Assembly: GCA_015499995.1 (NCBI GenBank)
Contig: JADNRV010000079.1
Coordinates: 124,001 to 188,000 of the forward strand
Length of the DNA stretch: 64,000 bases
Source: Flammula alnicola
Taxonomy: Eukaryota; Basidiomycota; Agaricomycetes; Agaricales; Strophariaceae
Direction of reading: 5' to 3'
Below, piece by piece: positions 12,794-23,687 of the stretch. The notes under the pieces were generated by a model. That model saw nothing but the letters and a program-made list of their open reading frames with translations, ran no database searches and was not told the origin of the DNA. Within the stretch, counting starts at the first letter, position 1. Each line of letters begins with the position of its first letter. The translations under genes were made by a program, and so were the position numbers.

Positions 12794-14722
12794 GGCTGCC
12801 GCGTCGAGCTTCCTTACGTCCATCCTTCCTGTTTTCTCACATTCTATGTCTGATGATCCCGCCGCGCTGCGCGCGCGTATCCTCACTCCATACATTCCTT
12901 CAGCATTTCAAGCCTTCATCGACAGGTTCGAACCTCTTCGGGACAAATATCCTTTCATTGTGCCCAAACTTACTGTGGGTTTTCGTTTGGGGAATTTAAC
13001 TCCTCTTACGGAGACATTCACGCCTCCCAACCACCCTTCGGCGTCTCTATATTCTTCTACAGTCCTCGACTACCTGCATTCTGAGGTGGAGAAAGGACAC
13101 ATGTCCGGCCCTTTCTCTCGTACCCAACTCGAACACATCCTCGGTGGTCCGTTCCGTTCGTCTCCTGTACAGGTTGTCACGAAGTTCGATTCAGACGGCA
13201 ATCTGGTGAAGGCGCGCATGGCGATCAATTTATCTTATCGCGGGCACTCTGGAGTGTCCGTAAATGACATGATTGATTCGGATGACTTCCCTACTAAGTG
13301 GGGTACAGCCGCGGAAGTTGAGCGTATTGTGAGTTTTATTTCCTCGGTTTCTGACTTCGCTGCCAGTGACCTTTGGGGTCATTGGGGCAGGTTTTTCACC
13401 CGCTTTCGTGGATTTTGCCACCGTTGCGGTGTTTCTGTCCTTGTGAAGGATATTTCCCCCCCTCTTTCGAGGGCGTTTCTTGTCTCTGTTGTGGACATGT
13501 TTCTTATGGTTTCTTATTTTCCCAGATTGCTTCGGCACCTGCTGGTGCTCAAGCGGCTACTCTCGACGTTGAAGCGGCTTTCCGCACAGTGCCCGTTCAC
13601 CCGGATCACAAAGCTTATACGGTGGTGAGTTTCGAGGGTCGCTTCTGGCTTGATCACGTTCATCCTTTCGGTTGTGCGTCTTCCGGGGGCAATCATGGCG
13701 AGATAGCCGATTTCACGGTCGATTGTTGGTCGGAGCTGGGTGTTGGGCCGGTCAAGAAATGGGTCGACGATTTTGTGAATTTTCGTTTGCCCATTTCAGG
13801 GGATGGCTCTGTTGAGCGTCCTTTTACCTATCGCTATGATCGTGCTTCAATGCTCGCCATGGTGCAGTCGCTAGGCATTCCTTGGCACAAGTCCAAGGGC
13901 CAGGATTTCGCCTCCTCTTTCGCCTATCTTGGCTTTTGCTGGGATATTCATTCAAAGACAGTTTCTTTATCTGATGAGAAACGTTTGAAGTTTAAAAATA
14001 GGGTCGAGGACTTTCTCAAGCTTTACGAAAATTCCCCGGCGCCTATTGATGTCGCGATGACTTTAAACGGGTCTCTCTCGCACATTACCTTTGTCTACCC
14101 CCGTGGTCGTTCCTTCCTTCCAAATTTGGCGTCGTTCATCGCCGCTTTCCCTTCCAATTTTCACCATCGCTACCCTCCGAAATCAGTAATCTCTGACCTC
14201 AAGTGGTGGTCCCGCACATTGTCTGATCCCGGGTGGGTTCGTTCTCTGCGGCCACGTCTTCCTGTCCAAGATGTTGGCATCTTTGTTGATGCTTCGACGT
14301 CATGGGGCATTGGTCTTGTCTGGGGTTTCGGTGAGGGCTGGGATGCCTGGGCTCTCTCCGACCATCCTCGAGGCCCTTTTCATCACATAGGTTGGCTCGA
14401 AGCCGTTGCTGTCGAGCTTGCTTTGCATGTTATCGTGGCACGTGGAATTCGCGCCAGCCATATTCTCATCCGCAGTGACAACCAAGGTGTCATCGGAGCT
14501 TGGGGACGTGGTCGGGGTCGCAACCCCGAGGTCAATTTGTCCATTCGTCGCGCCGAATTATTGGCTCATGAATATGGTATCGACCTTTCTTTCACCTTTG
14601 TGGAATCAGAAAACAACTTGGCAGACCCAATTTCTCGCGGTATTTTGGGCCCTGCTGAGCGTCAAATTCGCTTCACCTTCGCTCTGCCATTAGAGCTTCG
14701 ACCGTTCCTTAATCATGCCTAG
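12465..14722 (+). CDS. Retrotransposon reverse transcriptase/RNase H
   Basis: Two open segments (12465-13328 and 13526-14722) are separated by 197 nt that begin GTGAGT and end TTTTCCCAG. Removing them joins EVERI to IASAPAGAQ in frame and gives up to 686 residues. RT motifs: RMAINLSYRG, ATLDVEAAF (motif A Asp) and WVDDF (motif C double Asp). RNase H follows with IFVDAST, the Glu in AVAVELALH, IRSDNQGV and LADPISR. The start is uncertain: conserved sequence begins near 12860 (ILTPYIPSAF), so the protein may be made as a fusion to Gag or from a later ATG. The enzyme copies element RNA to DNA. The stop overlaps the recombinase start by 8 nt. Confidence 0.88.
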
Positions 14723-16013
14723 TGAGTCACTGGCATGTGCGTTGGCAGGTGTTGACGTGGCAGCTGAAGCTGCGCGCTTGTATGCTCGAGTGGGCATGGG
14801 TACACAAGTGTCGCTACCGCAAACTTCATCTTGCCGAACTAAAAAGCCTCGCAAGCCCAAGGCTGGCAACTCTTACACCCCCTCTCCCTTTCGTCCACAT
14901 GTTCTTGCTTCAGACAGGCTTATTGCCTGGACAACCCCCTTTACCTTTCCTTTTCGCCGACATCTATCCAACACTTTGCCTGCCGCCGACGCTCTCGCTC
15001 TCCTACACGTCATGTTGTTTTCCTTGGATGAAGATACACGTTCACTTTATAGCGCTGGTCTCCTTCGTTTCACTCAATACTGCGACTCCAGAGGAGTATC
15101 TGAGGAGAATCGCATGCCCGCTTCAGAAATCCTCTTGGCCGGTTTTGCCGCTGCAATGGCGGCTGGGAAGGTCGCTCGCACCACTCTCGACAATTGGTTG
15201 GCCGGTTTGCACTTCTGGCACACCATCAATGGTGCACCATGGTACGGCAAGGATATGCTCCGTACTGTCAAGAATGGTGTTTCCAAGCTCGTGCCTGATT
15301 CATCTCGCCGTGCGAAGCGGCCGCCTGTAACAATCCAGCACCTGCATGCACTCCGTCGGGGGTTGGATATGTCATCATCGTTTGACGCCGCCGTTTGGGC
15401 TTTAGCCTGCGTCGCGTTCTGGTCGTGTTGCCGCTTAGGTGAATTGCTTATACCAAGTCGGCAGTTGTTCAATCCTCAAAAACATGTTTCACGACGTTGC
15501 GCGTTAACTTTTCGTGAAGACGCAGGCGGGATTCACTCCGCTGCATTCCATGTTCCGTGGACCAAGACCACTCATAATGTGGGTGCGGATATTATAGTCA
15601 CTCAAATAAATGATCCAGCAGATCCTTATGTGGCTCTCCGTCATCATTGGACTACGAACTCTACGGTACCGGCAGATGCCCCCCTTTTTGCCTTTACTAC
15701 CGCGGATGGCGGTTATGCGCCTATGACCCGAGCTTGGTTTCTGTCCCGTTGCGAGGATGTTTGGGTTCAGGCAGGGCTGCCTCGGATGGCAGGCCACGCT
15801 TTCCGGATTGGTGGTGCTACTGAGCTATTGCTCCGTGGTACTCCACCTGACGTCGTTGCAGTTCAAGGCCGTTGGAAATCCAGAGCTTTCTTGGAATATT
15901 GGCGTCGTATTGAAGGCATTCTGCCATTGTTTGTATCTAATTCTTTTTCATCCTCTCGTGCAGCTCTAGTAATTGAAACTATGACTGCGTTTCGTAGGGT
16001 CGTACGTAATTGA
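14715..16013 (+). CDS. Retrotransposon tyrosine recombinase
   Basis: An uninterrupted 432-residue frame starting at the ATG that overlaps the RT stop. The N-terminal half has the SAM-like core-binding domain (SLYSAGLLRFTQYCDSRG). The catalytic half shows the recombinase tetrad: Arg in SCCRLGELL, HxxR in HAFRIGGATELL, the Trp in VQGRWKS (the His/Trp position), and the nucleophilic Tyr in LEYWRRI. It replaces the DDE integrase of ordinary LTR elements and inserts circular cDNA by strand exchange. All catalytic residues are present, so it should be active. Confidence 0.92.
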   Translation: MPSESLACALAGVDVAAEAARLYARVGMGTQVSLPQTSSCRTKKPRKPKAGNSYTPSPFRPHVLASDRLIAWTTPFTFPFRRHLSNTLPAADALALLHVMLFSLDEDTRSLYSAGLLRFTQYCDSRGVSEENRMPASEILLAGFAAAMAAGKVARTTLDNWLAGLHFWHTINGAPWYGKDMLRTVKNGVSKLVPDSSRRAKRPPVTIQHLHALRRGLDMSSSFDAAVWALACVAFWSCCRLGELLIPSRQLFNPQKHVSRRCALTFREDAGGIHSAAFHVPWTKTTHNVGADIIVTQINDPADPYVALRHHWTTNSTVPADAPLFAFTTADGGYAPMTRAWFLSRCEDVWVQAGLPRMAGHAFRIGGATELLLRGTPPDVVAVQGRWKSRAFLEYWRRIEGILPLFVSNSFSSSRAALVIETMTAFRRVVRN

Positions 16014-16131
16014 TTCTTTCTATTATCTTTTATAATTACATTTCTTTTCTTTCAATTTTTATCCTATGTTCGCTCCGTTTGGGGGAGCTGTCTTAGTTCG
16101 AAGTCAGCTGTTGTGAGCTCATCTCGATTGA

Positions 16132-16333
16132 GGGTTAGCTAGACTTCTCACATGAATATTCTCCTACTTGATCATATTTTGAATATTCATTAGCTGACCC
16201 AAGAACACGCTCAAAGTGTGCATTCCGTGTTTTGGAATATCTTTCGCACGCTTTCCCCCAAACCCAAGAAATGTGGATCATTTCTTGCTCCTGTGTTGAT
16301 TGCTCCGTTCTAAAGCTCTAGCAATTACAAAGC
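16132..16333 (+). repeat. Split direct repeat B1
   Basis: 202 bp, from GGGTTAGCTAG to TTACAAAGC, matching B2 at every position compared. It directly abuts A2, so the B1-A2 junction reproduces the circle junction that recombination is expected to use. It also includes the AATATTC inverted pair around 16153-16192. Confidence 0.92.
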
Positions 16334-16522
16334 CTGCAGTTCTAGTTTTTCATCGAGATTTATCGAGTCGATTAACGCAGAACTAGTGCTTTGTAAGCTA
16401 GATTAGAACAAAGAAAAAATCAAGTGACTTCACGGGCTTAAGTTGAGTCTGAGCACGTGAGAGCAACTTGAATTTTTCTCTTCCTTCCCTCCACCTCAAA
16501 GTGTCGAGGAAAATCTTTCTGA
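16334..16522 (+). repeat. Split direct repeat A2
   Basis: Second copy of the 189-bp A repeat. A 41-bp spacer (16523-16563) separates it from B2; the corresponding flanks of A1 and B1 are unrelated to the spacer. Confidence 0.93.
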
Positions 16523-16563
16523 CCCGCCCACCGCATCCCTAGATATTTATCAGTATGTTCTGG

Positions 16564-16765
16564 GGGTTAGCTAGACTTCTCACATGAATATTCTCCTACT
16601 TGATCATATTTTGAATATTCATTAGCTGACCCAAGAACACGCTCAAAGTGTGCATTCCGTGTTTTGGAATATCTTTCGCACGCTTTCCCCCAAACCCAAG
16701 AAATGTGGATCATTTCTTGCTCCTGTGTTGATTGCTCCGTTCTAAAGCTCTAGCAATTACAAAGC
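16564..16765 (+). repeat. Split direct repeat B2
   Basis: Second copy of the 202-bp B repeat and the right end of the element. Host sequence resumes at TGTTCAAATGG. Confidence 0.92.
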
Positions 16766-17361
16766 TGTTCAAATGGCAGTGAGATAATGGATTGCCTCGA
16801 CGGTGAATTAATAGGGCAGTCCTCTCCTACTCTCCTCCTCTATCCATGTCCACCAGCCGTTTCCGATTGGCGTCAAGGAATGTCCTTCGATTCCCATTCT
16901 TTAGCGGATTTGCTGAAGCTCGTTGCAGAGTCCGCCACTTTATCTCTCTTTTGGTTGGATCGATTATCTGCATAGACTCTTTTTCACGATCGCCTTATCA
17001 GAATGGACCAGATCGCAACTTCCAACTTGAATTGAACCTTAAGGCCTCAGGCCTCAGGTGCAGGCCTAAGGCCACTACATTGTGCACAGTCTCTTAACTC
17101 GTTGCTAGTCAGCCACCTCGGCTGAAATGAACTCGATTACGCCAGCCGCTCATCGTCAAGTCAAAAACTTATGTCCCTGTTTATCCTATGGCTTGCTGAA
17201 TCTCTTCTGTTGCTCAACTACCGAAGGGCATGCGACCAGCACCTCTTTCTTTCTGACACGCAGTCGAAGCGACTTCTTTATTCCACGCCCCGCTTTCTCT
17301 TATATACTGAGTACAGATTCACGCTCACGTCACGGCGCCTCGAGCCATCTTCGAGGACAAG
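16766..17361. other. Promoter-side intergenic region
   Basis: Host DNA between the retrotransposon and the next gene. It holds a small AGGCCTCAGGCC-type repeat at 17041-17073 and a TATATA at 17301-17306, about 55 nt before the start codon at 17362 and a plausible TATA box for it. No gene seen. Confidence 0.55.
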
Positions 17362-18699
17362 ATGCCTGTGTCTGCGTTTCGTTATGTGACCTTCTTGGAC
17401 ACCTTCGCTCGTCGGGACGACCTCGCTCAACCCGATAGCCGCTTCCCTCGTCCTCATATGTTGGGAGTAAAGCCGTTCAATCACCTCAGCGTCTGGGCAT
17501 ACCTTGCGATCGCTTTCATCATCCTCTGTGTGACACTTGTCCTGTCGTACTTGCTATACAGCTGTTATCATTCGGCCCAACCACAGACGCGGAACGCGAG
17601 AACCGGCTCTGATAGAAGGGCTGGATGCTCGAACGGAAGGACAATCGACAATTCTGGAGCGAATGCAGCCGGGACATCTGGTTTGGTTTGGGACGAGGGT
17701 AGGAGTGCAAGAGTAAGTGATAAGGTTGATGAAGTGGGAGAGAAGGCCAAGGTAAGTGGAGCGAAGATTGGGGAGAAAATGGTACAGATGAAAACCTTTG
17801 GATTCGGATTCGGACACAAGAGAAACCAGTCGGAGAGTGAGGTACCGTTATCCTATCTTTCTTTTCCTATTAACCTCGTTCGTTGACATTTGGCCGTCTA
17901 GCGCAAGATGATCCAAAGGTTCCACACGAATACGTCGCAGAACTCGCTTGCAAACGTCAACGAACACTCGTTCGAGCTAGACAACCACTATCTAAGCTCG
18001 GCGCCCCTTGCACATAGCACCGAGGGAGCTGCGACGTATATCCCGTTCCATCTACCTCCCCCTCCTCCTTCACCTACCCCCGCACACAAAGAATTCGTGG
18101 AAAGACAGAAGCAACACTACCGTCGAAGGACGCAGTATCAATCCCCCGGTTCACCTTCGCCGTCTTTCTATCCTGATTCGCCTCCCCCTATCATGCCGAA
18201 CGCCGTTTTGTCGCCAAGTCGGAGCCATACTGGAACCCGGAGCAGGAGTCGCACCATCACCTTCGCTGGAAATGGGCATCCCGCTAGTGAAATCGATGCC
18301 TCAGGCGCACGAGGAAATAACGAACCTGCCGTCGAATTCGACTCGAACAATATACGCTTCGTGCCTCCTCTGAATCCGTTCATGACGCCTTCGGCTGTCT
18401 TACTCTGGAACGACCCCAAGCTGTCGCCTGTCCACGGCTCAATCATCACAAACGCCAGCTCTACGCCTACGACACCCCCTGATATGTCCTATTTTCCTTC
18501 GACATCAACTACTCTTGTGGAATCTTTGCCAGCTACTCCTATAACTAGCTCGAAGAAGAAACCAAGGTTAATATCCTCGCGCCCACGCTTGGGCAGTGCG
18601 ACCTCGGAGGGCTATGGCGAGAAAGATAACTTCACCCAGATCGCTCAACCAGTATATGGGAAGGAGAACGGTGGAGAGGAGAAAAGAAACCGGATTTGA
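17362..18699 (+). CDS. Single-pass membrane protein of unknown function
   Basis: Two exons (17362-17841, 17902-18699) give 425 residues. One strong membrane segment (residues about 45-68, WAYLAIAFIILCVTLVLSYLL) follows a short, moderately charged N terminus with no cleavable signal. The remaining 350 residues are low-complexity, rich in Ser, Pro, Thr and Asn, with a proline run (LPPPPPSPTP) and an RSHTGTRSRSRT basic patch. This suggests a disordered, probably phosphorylated cytoplasmic or extracellular tail. Agaricomycetes have many such orphan proteins. No enzyme motif is visible. Start at 17362 fits the TATA at 17301; MLGVKPFNH (residue 33) is an alternative. Confidence 0.75.
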
Positions 18700-18933
18700 A
18701 TCAGACCATCTCTTGCGAACACCATTACCATAGCGTTAATAAATATGTAATTTCTCAGGATTGGAAGGGCCAGAGAAGTGTTGTCAGATTATGTTCTTCT
18801 TCAAATCGACCGAAGGGTGTACATTGAACACTTTAACATAGTTGACATGAAAAGCAATATGTAACAATCGCATTCACTATTTCTGAAGGGTATGAGGGGA
18901 AACGAAGCCATACCAATTATCTCCATAACCAAA

Positions 18934-21794
18934 CTAACCGCCGCCGCAACCTCCTCCTCCTCCTCCACAACCCCCGCCTCCTCCACACCCGCCTCCTCCA
19001 CCACAACCTGAATTTGTCTTTAGCAGGGCAAATTTGCTAATGTGTTCGATTACTCACCTCCACCTCCACCACCGCATCCTCCTCCGAGTCCGCCACCGCC
19101 ACATCCCCCGGCACCACAGCCAGCGCTACCGCACTAAAGGGACAAAGATCAAGAGGAAACTGTCAGAACGAGGCCGAGAGCCAAATAGCAAGAATCGGGA
19201 TTAGGCACGCACATTAGAACACCCTCCGACGGCACCAACCATTTGCCCGCCCGTGGAGACGCATCCCGCACCCAAGGCACCAGCGCCAATAAAGCCTCCA
19301 CCGTAAAAGAAGATCGGTACAGGGACCAAGAAAGCGGTATCATGCGCATAGGGACTTCGTGAGCTCCTCGTACCATCAGCGCCAACTGGGCCGTCAGGAC
19401 CCTGCTTCTCCTTCGTGCTCAAGCTGGAGAGTCTACGTCCCTTCTCCTCTACTTTCTGCTTCGCAGCCTTCTTAGCCACCTTTTCCCTCTCCTTCTGCTT
19501 CTTCTTCGCGAGGTCCTCGTAGCGCTTTGTGGCGAGTTTGTGTGCGCGCTCGCTCGAGGGCAAGAAGCGCACTGCGTTGTGATCGCTTGGGTGCGTGGCG
19601 GACAGGAGGTCCGGGCGGTCGAAGGGCAGCAGATGGGATGGATGCTCTGCAGGCGGGGTGTACATCCCGACGATCCGAGAGAGGCGTTGGCCGATGGTAG
19701 CCCCGGGAACGGGACACCCGCAGTGAGTATACTGCACATTGAATCGCTCCTTCCAGGCAGTGCAGGTCATATCAAATGCAGAAGACAGTCGGAGCCCTTC
19801 TACTTTATCGTCGCTAACACACCACGATTAAAATGTGTGGTCAAAAATTTGGATGTTCGCCAGTCAAATGGAGTACTCACTGGTCAATGAATCGGCGCAG
19901 GAAAGACTCGCAGTCGGAGTTGTATTTCATCGGCATGAGCTGGTGTGTGTGCCAGACTAGGTCAATATCCAACGTCGGCACGAAGAATGAAAATGGCGAC
20001 GAAGTCATCAGGTCAAGGAAACTGACATTTTAATTTTTAATGGAGTCAGTTAGTAATTTGGTCTCTGCCAGAGTGAAGAGGGCAACATACGCATGATATC
20101 GTGCCAACGCATGTTGGAGGGCAAGCTCATCCCCAGCTCCATCGAAATACCCTGGACGAGTCCATCCAAGGTCATACATCTTTTTCACAAAAGTTCCTTG
20201 ACGTAAAACCTTAATAACGAAAATTTAGAATGAGAAACTCGATTAGGCTAAGATAGGATACATGACGTACGGCTCCTATCAGTTCAACAGAGTAAATCTT
20301 GTCGTCATTGTACGCAGTCATGATTCGTGAAGCTCTACAAACCAAAATAGCGAATCAACGGCATATAAAGCCTGGTACACCACAATAAACTCACAATCGA
20401 GGTTGGGTATAAATGGCTATCCGCATTTTGATACTTGTCAAAGTCTTCCCATATTTCATGATAGCCTTCCGGAGCTGTCTCTGATACTGCGGACTTCCGG
20501 ATGTGTATTGGTCTAAAGGCAACTCAGTATAGCAGGATTTCGCGAATGCGCAAATGGCTATCTTCAACCTGTTCCCTTTCTCGACAGAGCTCGCTGAAGA
20601 AGGGAAGAGCGTCCCACTGTTAAATCAGAGTGTAGATGATCTGTTGAGCGACGTAATAACAATAGATAGGACAGAAGACCTGAACTTACGGAAGATACGA
20701 AGAGTGGTCTGCCGATGGCGCTACAGCGAGGTCCTTAGCGAATTTACAGAATGCTAGCATTTCTTTCGTTATCGGCACCATGTTGCAGCCTTCCCGCATG
20801 CATATCACGGAGAACTTCTGCTGTAAGTAACCTGTCCCCATCTGATCCATCAAGTCTGATTTAAATTAGACAGAGTGAACGCGGGCGTTGATCAATGAAG
20901 TCGATGCTTACCAACTTGAAGCGGTTCATCACACGTGGGGCAAAAGACAGTCGTGCTGGTCATGCTGTGCATTCCCTCGAAGTAATCAAAAGGAAGCGAC
21001 GTTCGAGATTGCCACAAGTCGACTCGAGCTTGAGATGGTGGATTAATAAATATCGTCGAAGAGGGATCTTCCTGAGAACATGAACATTCAGACAGACGTT
21101 TTTCGATATGACAAGGTGGTGAAGCCTACTAAAAGTTGTTTAAAGCGGCTTTCGAGCTTCTTCAAGAGTTTGCAAGCTGGAATACGCAAGCAATCCTCCG
21201 CGTACCACCTGAGTTGAATTTCAGAGTATGCCTCTTACGGGAGATCAAATACTGCGCACCGTGGATTCAACATGTAAGAGTGCCAGACCTGGTTTGCGTG
21301 GACCGTCCGGTCTCAGAAACTACACCTATACTCCGAGAAAGAATTCGGCTTACCATAACAACGTCAATGGGCGGCATAATCACCTCCATGTTCCTTGACG
21401 AATCGGTGTGGTGTAGCGCCCGACACCAACGGTCGAATCTGCCATTCGTAACGTCAGATAAGTCAAGGACTTTCGAAGGGAGAGAAATCTGCGATGCGTA
21501 CCGTTCAACCGCCAGTCCCACAAACCATGTCCATTTTCTCTCGTTATCCTCAGGCACGTAGTGTATAGCAATCTCCATCGAATCGACTTGATTCTTAAGT
21601 TCCGCGAAAGCATGCAAGAGCGCCAGGTGTCCCTTTATTTCTGGAATCGTTATCAAGGGCGCTGTGGTAGAATTTCCGATCTTGAAATGGGTCGGTGGGG
21701 TATATTGAGGTAATGGAGCATCATAATCGGTGTCTGGTTGGACTTGTCGACCTGGAGTAGGTGAGTTATACGCTGGTGGTGCGAGGTCGTCCAT
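18934..21794 (-). CDS. DUF1399/glycine-rich-domain protein with Cys-Gly tail
   Basis: Thirteen exons (21794-21502, 21438-21354, 21288-21260, 21208-21130, 21071-20916, 20820-20690, 20616-20395, 20334-20271, 20209-20091, 20021-19881, 19813-19213, 19133-19058, 19007-18934) join in phase to 689 residues. Two signature sites mark the family: VWHSYMLNP (assembled across exons 2-3) and DIDLVWHTHQLMP (exon 10). A CPTC..CMREGC pair that may hold zinc lies between them, and LIGAVLRQGTFVKKM is also typical. A Lys/Glu-rich coiled segment follows in exon 11. The last 50 residues are almost only Gly and Cys (repeats of CGGGG), as in plant GRDP proteins. The biochemical role is unknown; plant members have been linked to stress and RNA binding. 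Exon 5 uses a GTTGGT donor, the only one that keeps frame. Confidence 0.85.
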
Positions 21795-22426
21795 GGGAAA
21801 GGCAGCAGATCAAGAATAAGTCGAAGTTAGATTGGACGCTTTACAATGTTTACATTTGTAGCTGCGCTTTCGCTTCGAGCCTGAGTTCCGCTGAGCTATT
21901 CGCGGAGTGATATAACACAGCCTGCAATGTCAACCCTTTAAAAGGTTTGCACACAGTGGTGGCCTTGTTCCTTGATGCACATAAGTCAGGAGGTTGCCGG
22001 GTGTCTCCTTTCAGTCTGAATTTAATGCAACCTGTAATCTATCAATTCAGTTCCATCTTATTAGAGAAATGTGGCAGTGCATAACACCATAAGTAAGTGA
22101 GTATCCGCGTACCTGCAACTTCTGCTGCTTGACAGCTTGGTACAATAACCCGGACCCTCCGGCATATCCAAACGATAACTTGAGAACATCCAACCCACTG
22201 GGAAAGCCTAAAGCTTCTGATGATTTGCGTTGGCCGTTAACGTTTTACCGTCAAACTTGGCCATTGCACTGTTCGGGTTGGCACCGCAACTTCCATCGTG
22301 TCGAAATTTACTTGGTATTCGTCGCAGCGGAGAAAAGTGAAATGAAGAGCTTCCGCGACCCCCGAAACGTTTTAAAACCGTTTACTACACGGTTTAGGGC
22401 AGTCCATGCCATTAAGTCACGTGGTC

Positions 22427-22444
22427 GCGCAATGCGCATTGCGC
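22427..22444. repeat. Perfect 18-bp palindrome
   Basis: GCGCAATGCGCATTGCGC reads the same on both strands. It lies in the gene-poor stretch with no obvious neighbour to regulate. Confidence 0.85.
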
Positions 22445-23552
22445 ACGCACCCGGCCCCACCGACACTGACACTGCCCTTTTAAATTTGTGTAGCCTAATA
22501 TGCGCATTGGGTACGCGCCTCCGAAAACTACGAGGCTCAATTTCCGACTCTTGTTAGTGCATGCGCAAGCAAGCATGACTTTTTCCCATAACTTACCGCT
22601 GTCTTTCCTGGCTTGCAAGAGGAAGCTGAGAGCGTTCAAGATATATGCCATGATATCTGGCTGGCATGTAAGACGGCAAATACAGTTAAGCTCTATTTCC
22701 GTCGCTATTTGGATCCAATCTTTCACCGAAAACATTAGAATTAGTCATTCAAGATAATTCAGAAAATACCTTCAATGTCCACTGTATTGCTTCTATCAAG
22801 CAGAGGATTCCACTAAACACTTTGGAGATAAGATTCACGTAAGTCTTAAGATCAATATCAACATGGAGATGGGACTTACTTCCAGTATTGCATATCACTT
22901 TACTCTAAGGTGTAATGGCGTCGTTCAAGATATTCACTGGGGGTCAAATTCCTTTATCTCAACTTCGGATGACGCTGTTGGCACTATAATGGGTGCTCTA
23001 ACGATTGCTGGACATTACATTGATCATAGTACCAGATATGTATCCCTTCCTTTGTCATTTTCTTATAAAACGGAACTTTCCACTGACTTTCCACCTTACT
23101 TCAATGTGTGTAAATCAAGTTTATTTCTGCGAGCAGTCGTGATCGCACGATAGCAGCACCCGCTCGGGGTTACATTTCGGCATGTACCTAGGTAATACTC
23201 TAAGTGTCCGTAAATCATACCCATTTCTCGTTTCATCCCGTAACATTTATCCTAATCAAGCCACTAGCAACGCGCATATTAAGCTACGGCACAAGTTTTC
23301 CACATCCTTACTTCAATGTGGCCCAAGTCCCATAAACCGGGGATATGTCAACTTGAGATCCGAGAAAGTATACGAGGTCCCAATAGGTGTCTGGTCACGC
23401 AAAGGTACGTCTGGTTCCATGCATATATTTACTTTTTTATGTGCATTCACATACTCGGTCCATGTTGGTCAACGACCAGGCAGTCTGAACCCGGTATGTA
23501 TCGTCCGGCCTCAAGCTGTCTCGCTCAAGTTAGAAGACGTTCAGGCAGCCCG

Positions 23553-23573
23553 AATCTAATCTAATCTAATCTA
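23553..23573. repeat. TAATC microsatellite
   Basis: About four copies of a 5-bp unit ahead of the PDI gene promoter. Confidence 0.85.
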
Positions 23574-23687
23574 CGGGCAACTGTGGCAGTGCCAGGAACG
23601 CACCCTTCAAGCCTTTACTATTAGTAAGGTAAGGGTTAAGCACTTTTCTTTCCTCAAACCACTACCTCGAGGGCTGGTCCTCGCACA

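Larger units (their letters stand above)
11270..16765 (+). mobile_element. Complete Ngaro/PAT-like tyrosine-recombinase retrotransposon
   Basis: A 5,496-bp element with split direct repeats in the order A1 (11270-11458), internal coding region, B1 (16132-16333), A2 (16334-16522), B2 (16564-16765). A1/A2 are 189 bp and B1/B2 202 bp, and I see no differences within either pair. This architecture, with gag, RT/RNase H and a tyrosine recombinase instead of an integrase, defines the PAT/Ngaro branch of the DIRS order. These elements integrate by site-specific recombination of a circular DNA intermediate and leave no target duplication; none is seen. All three coding regions are open, which with identical repeats implies recent insertion. 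No methyltransferase domain was found, favouring Ngaro/PAT over DIRS1. Confidence 0.92.
21795..23687. other. Gene-poor region of 1.9 kb
   Basis: Between the DUF1399 gene and the PDI gene. Open frames here (for example 22863-23153 plus) are short, match nothing known to me and have no consistent exon partners. Structures seen: an 18-bp perfect palindrome at 22427-22444 and a TAATC microsatellite at 23553-23573. Confidence 0.55.

Noticed and set aside
13373..13525. Independent start MGSLGQVFHP for the RT/RNase H frame
   Set aside because: It lies inside the segment bounded by perfect splice signals; the conserved RT sequence resumes only at 13526, in frame with the upstream RT half.
11270..16765. 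Reading the A and B repeats as long terminal repeats of a Gypsy/Copia element
   Set aside because: The repeats are split (A1..B1A2..B2), there is no DDE integrase or protease, and a tyrosine recombinase is present.
22863..23153. Plus-strand 96-codon frame in the gene-poor region
   Set aside because: Not recognisable and no continuation through credible splice sites.
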